From assembly GCA_044234005.1 (NCBI GenBank), contig JBIIJE010000056.1:1-16046 (forward strand): 16,046 nucleotides of DNA. The letters are read 5' to 3'. Positions 15,456 to 16,046 of the stretch are shown here, in pieces. The stretch's first letter is position 1. Every line of letters starts with the position of its first letter. The DNA comes from OLB11 sp044234005 (GTDB lineage Bacteria > Bacteroidota > Bacteroidia > Chitinophagales > Chitinophagaceae). The notes below the pieces were generated by a model. It ran no database searches, was not told where the DNA came from, and worked only from the letters and a program-made list of their open reading frames with translations. The position numbers were made by a program, and so were the translations under genes.

Positions 15456-15485
15456 TTGTTTTCTGAGTTTGAAGTATCACTTTTG
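15456..15485 (+). promoter_or_regulatory. Candidate promoter of mutS2
   Basis: TTG at 15456-15458 lies 19 bp before CACTTTTG at 15478-15485, which matches TAnnTTTG at seven of eight positions (C for the first T). The predicted start is near 15492, 8 nt before the mutS2 ATG. It lies in the 50-bp gap after truA and could add to readthrough transcription. Confidence 0.4.
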
Positions 15486-15499
15486 CAAAGCATTCTAGT

Positions 15500-16046
15500 A
15501 TGAATTTATATCCGAATAATTTAGCCGAACAACTTGACTTTCCATTGATTTTAGAAAGAGTGGCGGCTTATTGTAATGGACAAAATGCAAAGGATTTGGC
15601 AATAAGATTAAAGCCTAAGTCTGCATTTAATGAAGTTGAAAAAATGTTATTGGAAACTGGTGAAATGTTGCTTTCGATACACATAGGCGATAGCATGGCC
15701 TACTTGCAATATCCAAGTATTGATAAGGAACTTAACTTATTAAGAATTAAAAACTCTGTATTAAGTCCACAGCAATTTCACGCCATACGAATTTTAGTGA
15801 GTAGTGCAAATGAACTCATTCAATTTTTATCTGATAAAGATGAAGTATACCCTCAGCTAAAATATAAAATAAAGCATCTCGATGCCGATAAAAGTATTGT
15901 GGCAGCCATTGATGAGATTATTGATAAGGATGGAATTGTCCGCGATGACGCCTCTGTTTTATTACGAAAAATTAGGAAAGAAATAATTGAGAATAGATCT
16001 CATGCCGATAGAGCCTATCGAACACATATTCAGAGTTTGAAGAAAC
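15500..16046 (+). CDS. mutS2: MutS2-family ATPase, N-terminal part only
   Basis: The frame is open from ATG 15500 to the window end (182 complete codons), so the 3' part lies outside. The N-terminus MNLYPNNLAEQLDFPLILER is followed by ETGEMLLSIHIGDSMAYLQY and then IDKDGIVRDDASVLLRKIRK near 154-173, close to the DxxGxVxDxAS-x-xLxxIRxEI pattern of the MutS2 core. MutS2 proteins have a MutS-like clamp and ATPase and usually a C-terminal Smr nuclease domain; reported roles are suppression of recombination and rescue of collided ribosomes. None of the catalytic domains is inside the window, so the assignment rests on the N-terminal part. Confidence 0.88.
   Translation, partial: MNLYPNNLAEQLDFPLILERVAAYCNGQNAKDLAIRLKPKSAFNEVEKMLLETGEMLLSIHIGDSMAYLQYPSIDKELNLLRIKNSVLSPQQFHAIRILVSSANELIQFLSDKDEVYPQLKYKIKHLDADKSIVAAIDEIIDKDGIVRDDASVLLRKIRKEIIENRSHADRAYRTHIQSLKK

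Overview
The window looks like a chromosomal segment of an AT-rich Bacteroidota bacterium, plausibly of the Chitinophagales/Sphingobacteriales side (the rank is inference). Evidence: two secreted proteins end in the gliding-motility-type C-terminal domain (CHU_C) that directs export through the type IX secretion system; several genes are preceded by the Bacteroidota -7 element TAnnTTTG rather than a sigma70 box; Shine-Dalgarno sequences are weak or absent; and a malic enzyme-phosphotransacetylase fusion and a Bacteroidota-type CcmC/CcmD pair are present. No CRISPR array, tRNA, rRNA, insertion sequence or phage gene was seen.

Layout. Positions 1-246 are an edge region. 247-2880 (+) is a large secreted adhesin-like protein with a PKD domain, six SprB-type repeats and CHU_C. 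After a roughly 330-bp gap holding inverted repeats and a possible 27-residue membrane peptide comes maeB on the minus strand (3210-5483). A 410-bp divergent spacer contains a GC-rich, base-pairing island (5718-5774). Then follow clpS and aat (5894-6843), an N-degron module. A second secreted multidomain protein (nidogen-like region, PKD domains, CHU_C) lies on the minus strand (6943-9273). 9367-9941 is a decayed gene of a DUF3052-like family. The right part reads entirely on the plus strand: ccmC, ccmD-like and a mitochondrial-type glutamate dehydrogenase ending at a strong terminator (12566-12591); rplS with its own terminator (13066-13090); then tatA, a lytic transglycosylase, truA and mutS2, the last cut by the window end.

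How the genes work together. The two CHU_C proteins are independent cell-surface or secreted cargo. ClpS and Aat form a reader/writer pair: Aat adds Leu or Phe to N-termini and ClpS delivers such proteins to a Clp protease encoded elsewhere. CcmC and CcmD handle haem for cytochrome c maturation. MaeB and glutamate dehydrogenase connect malate/pyruvate and glutamate/2-oxoglutarate to central carbon metabolism. The tatA-transglycosylase-truA-mutS2 series is compact and probably partly cotranscribed.

I found no clear new multi-gene defence or mobile system. The best leads are the structured element at 5718-5774, the antenna-like insertion in the glutamate dehydrogenase, the loss of two normally conserved histidines in Aat, the decayed DUF3052-like locus, and promoters that place start codons only 2-17 nt after the predicted transcription start.
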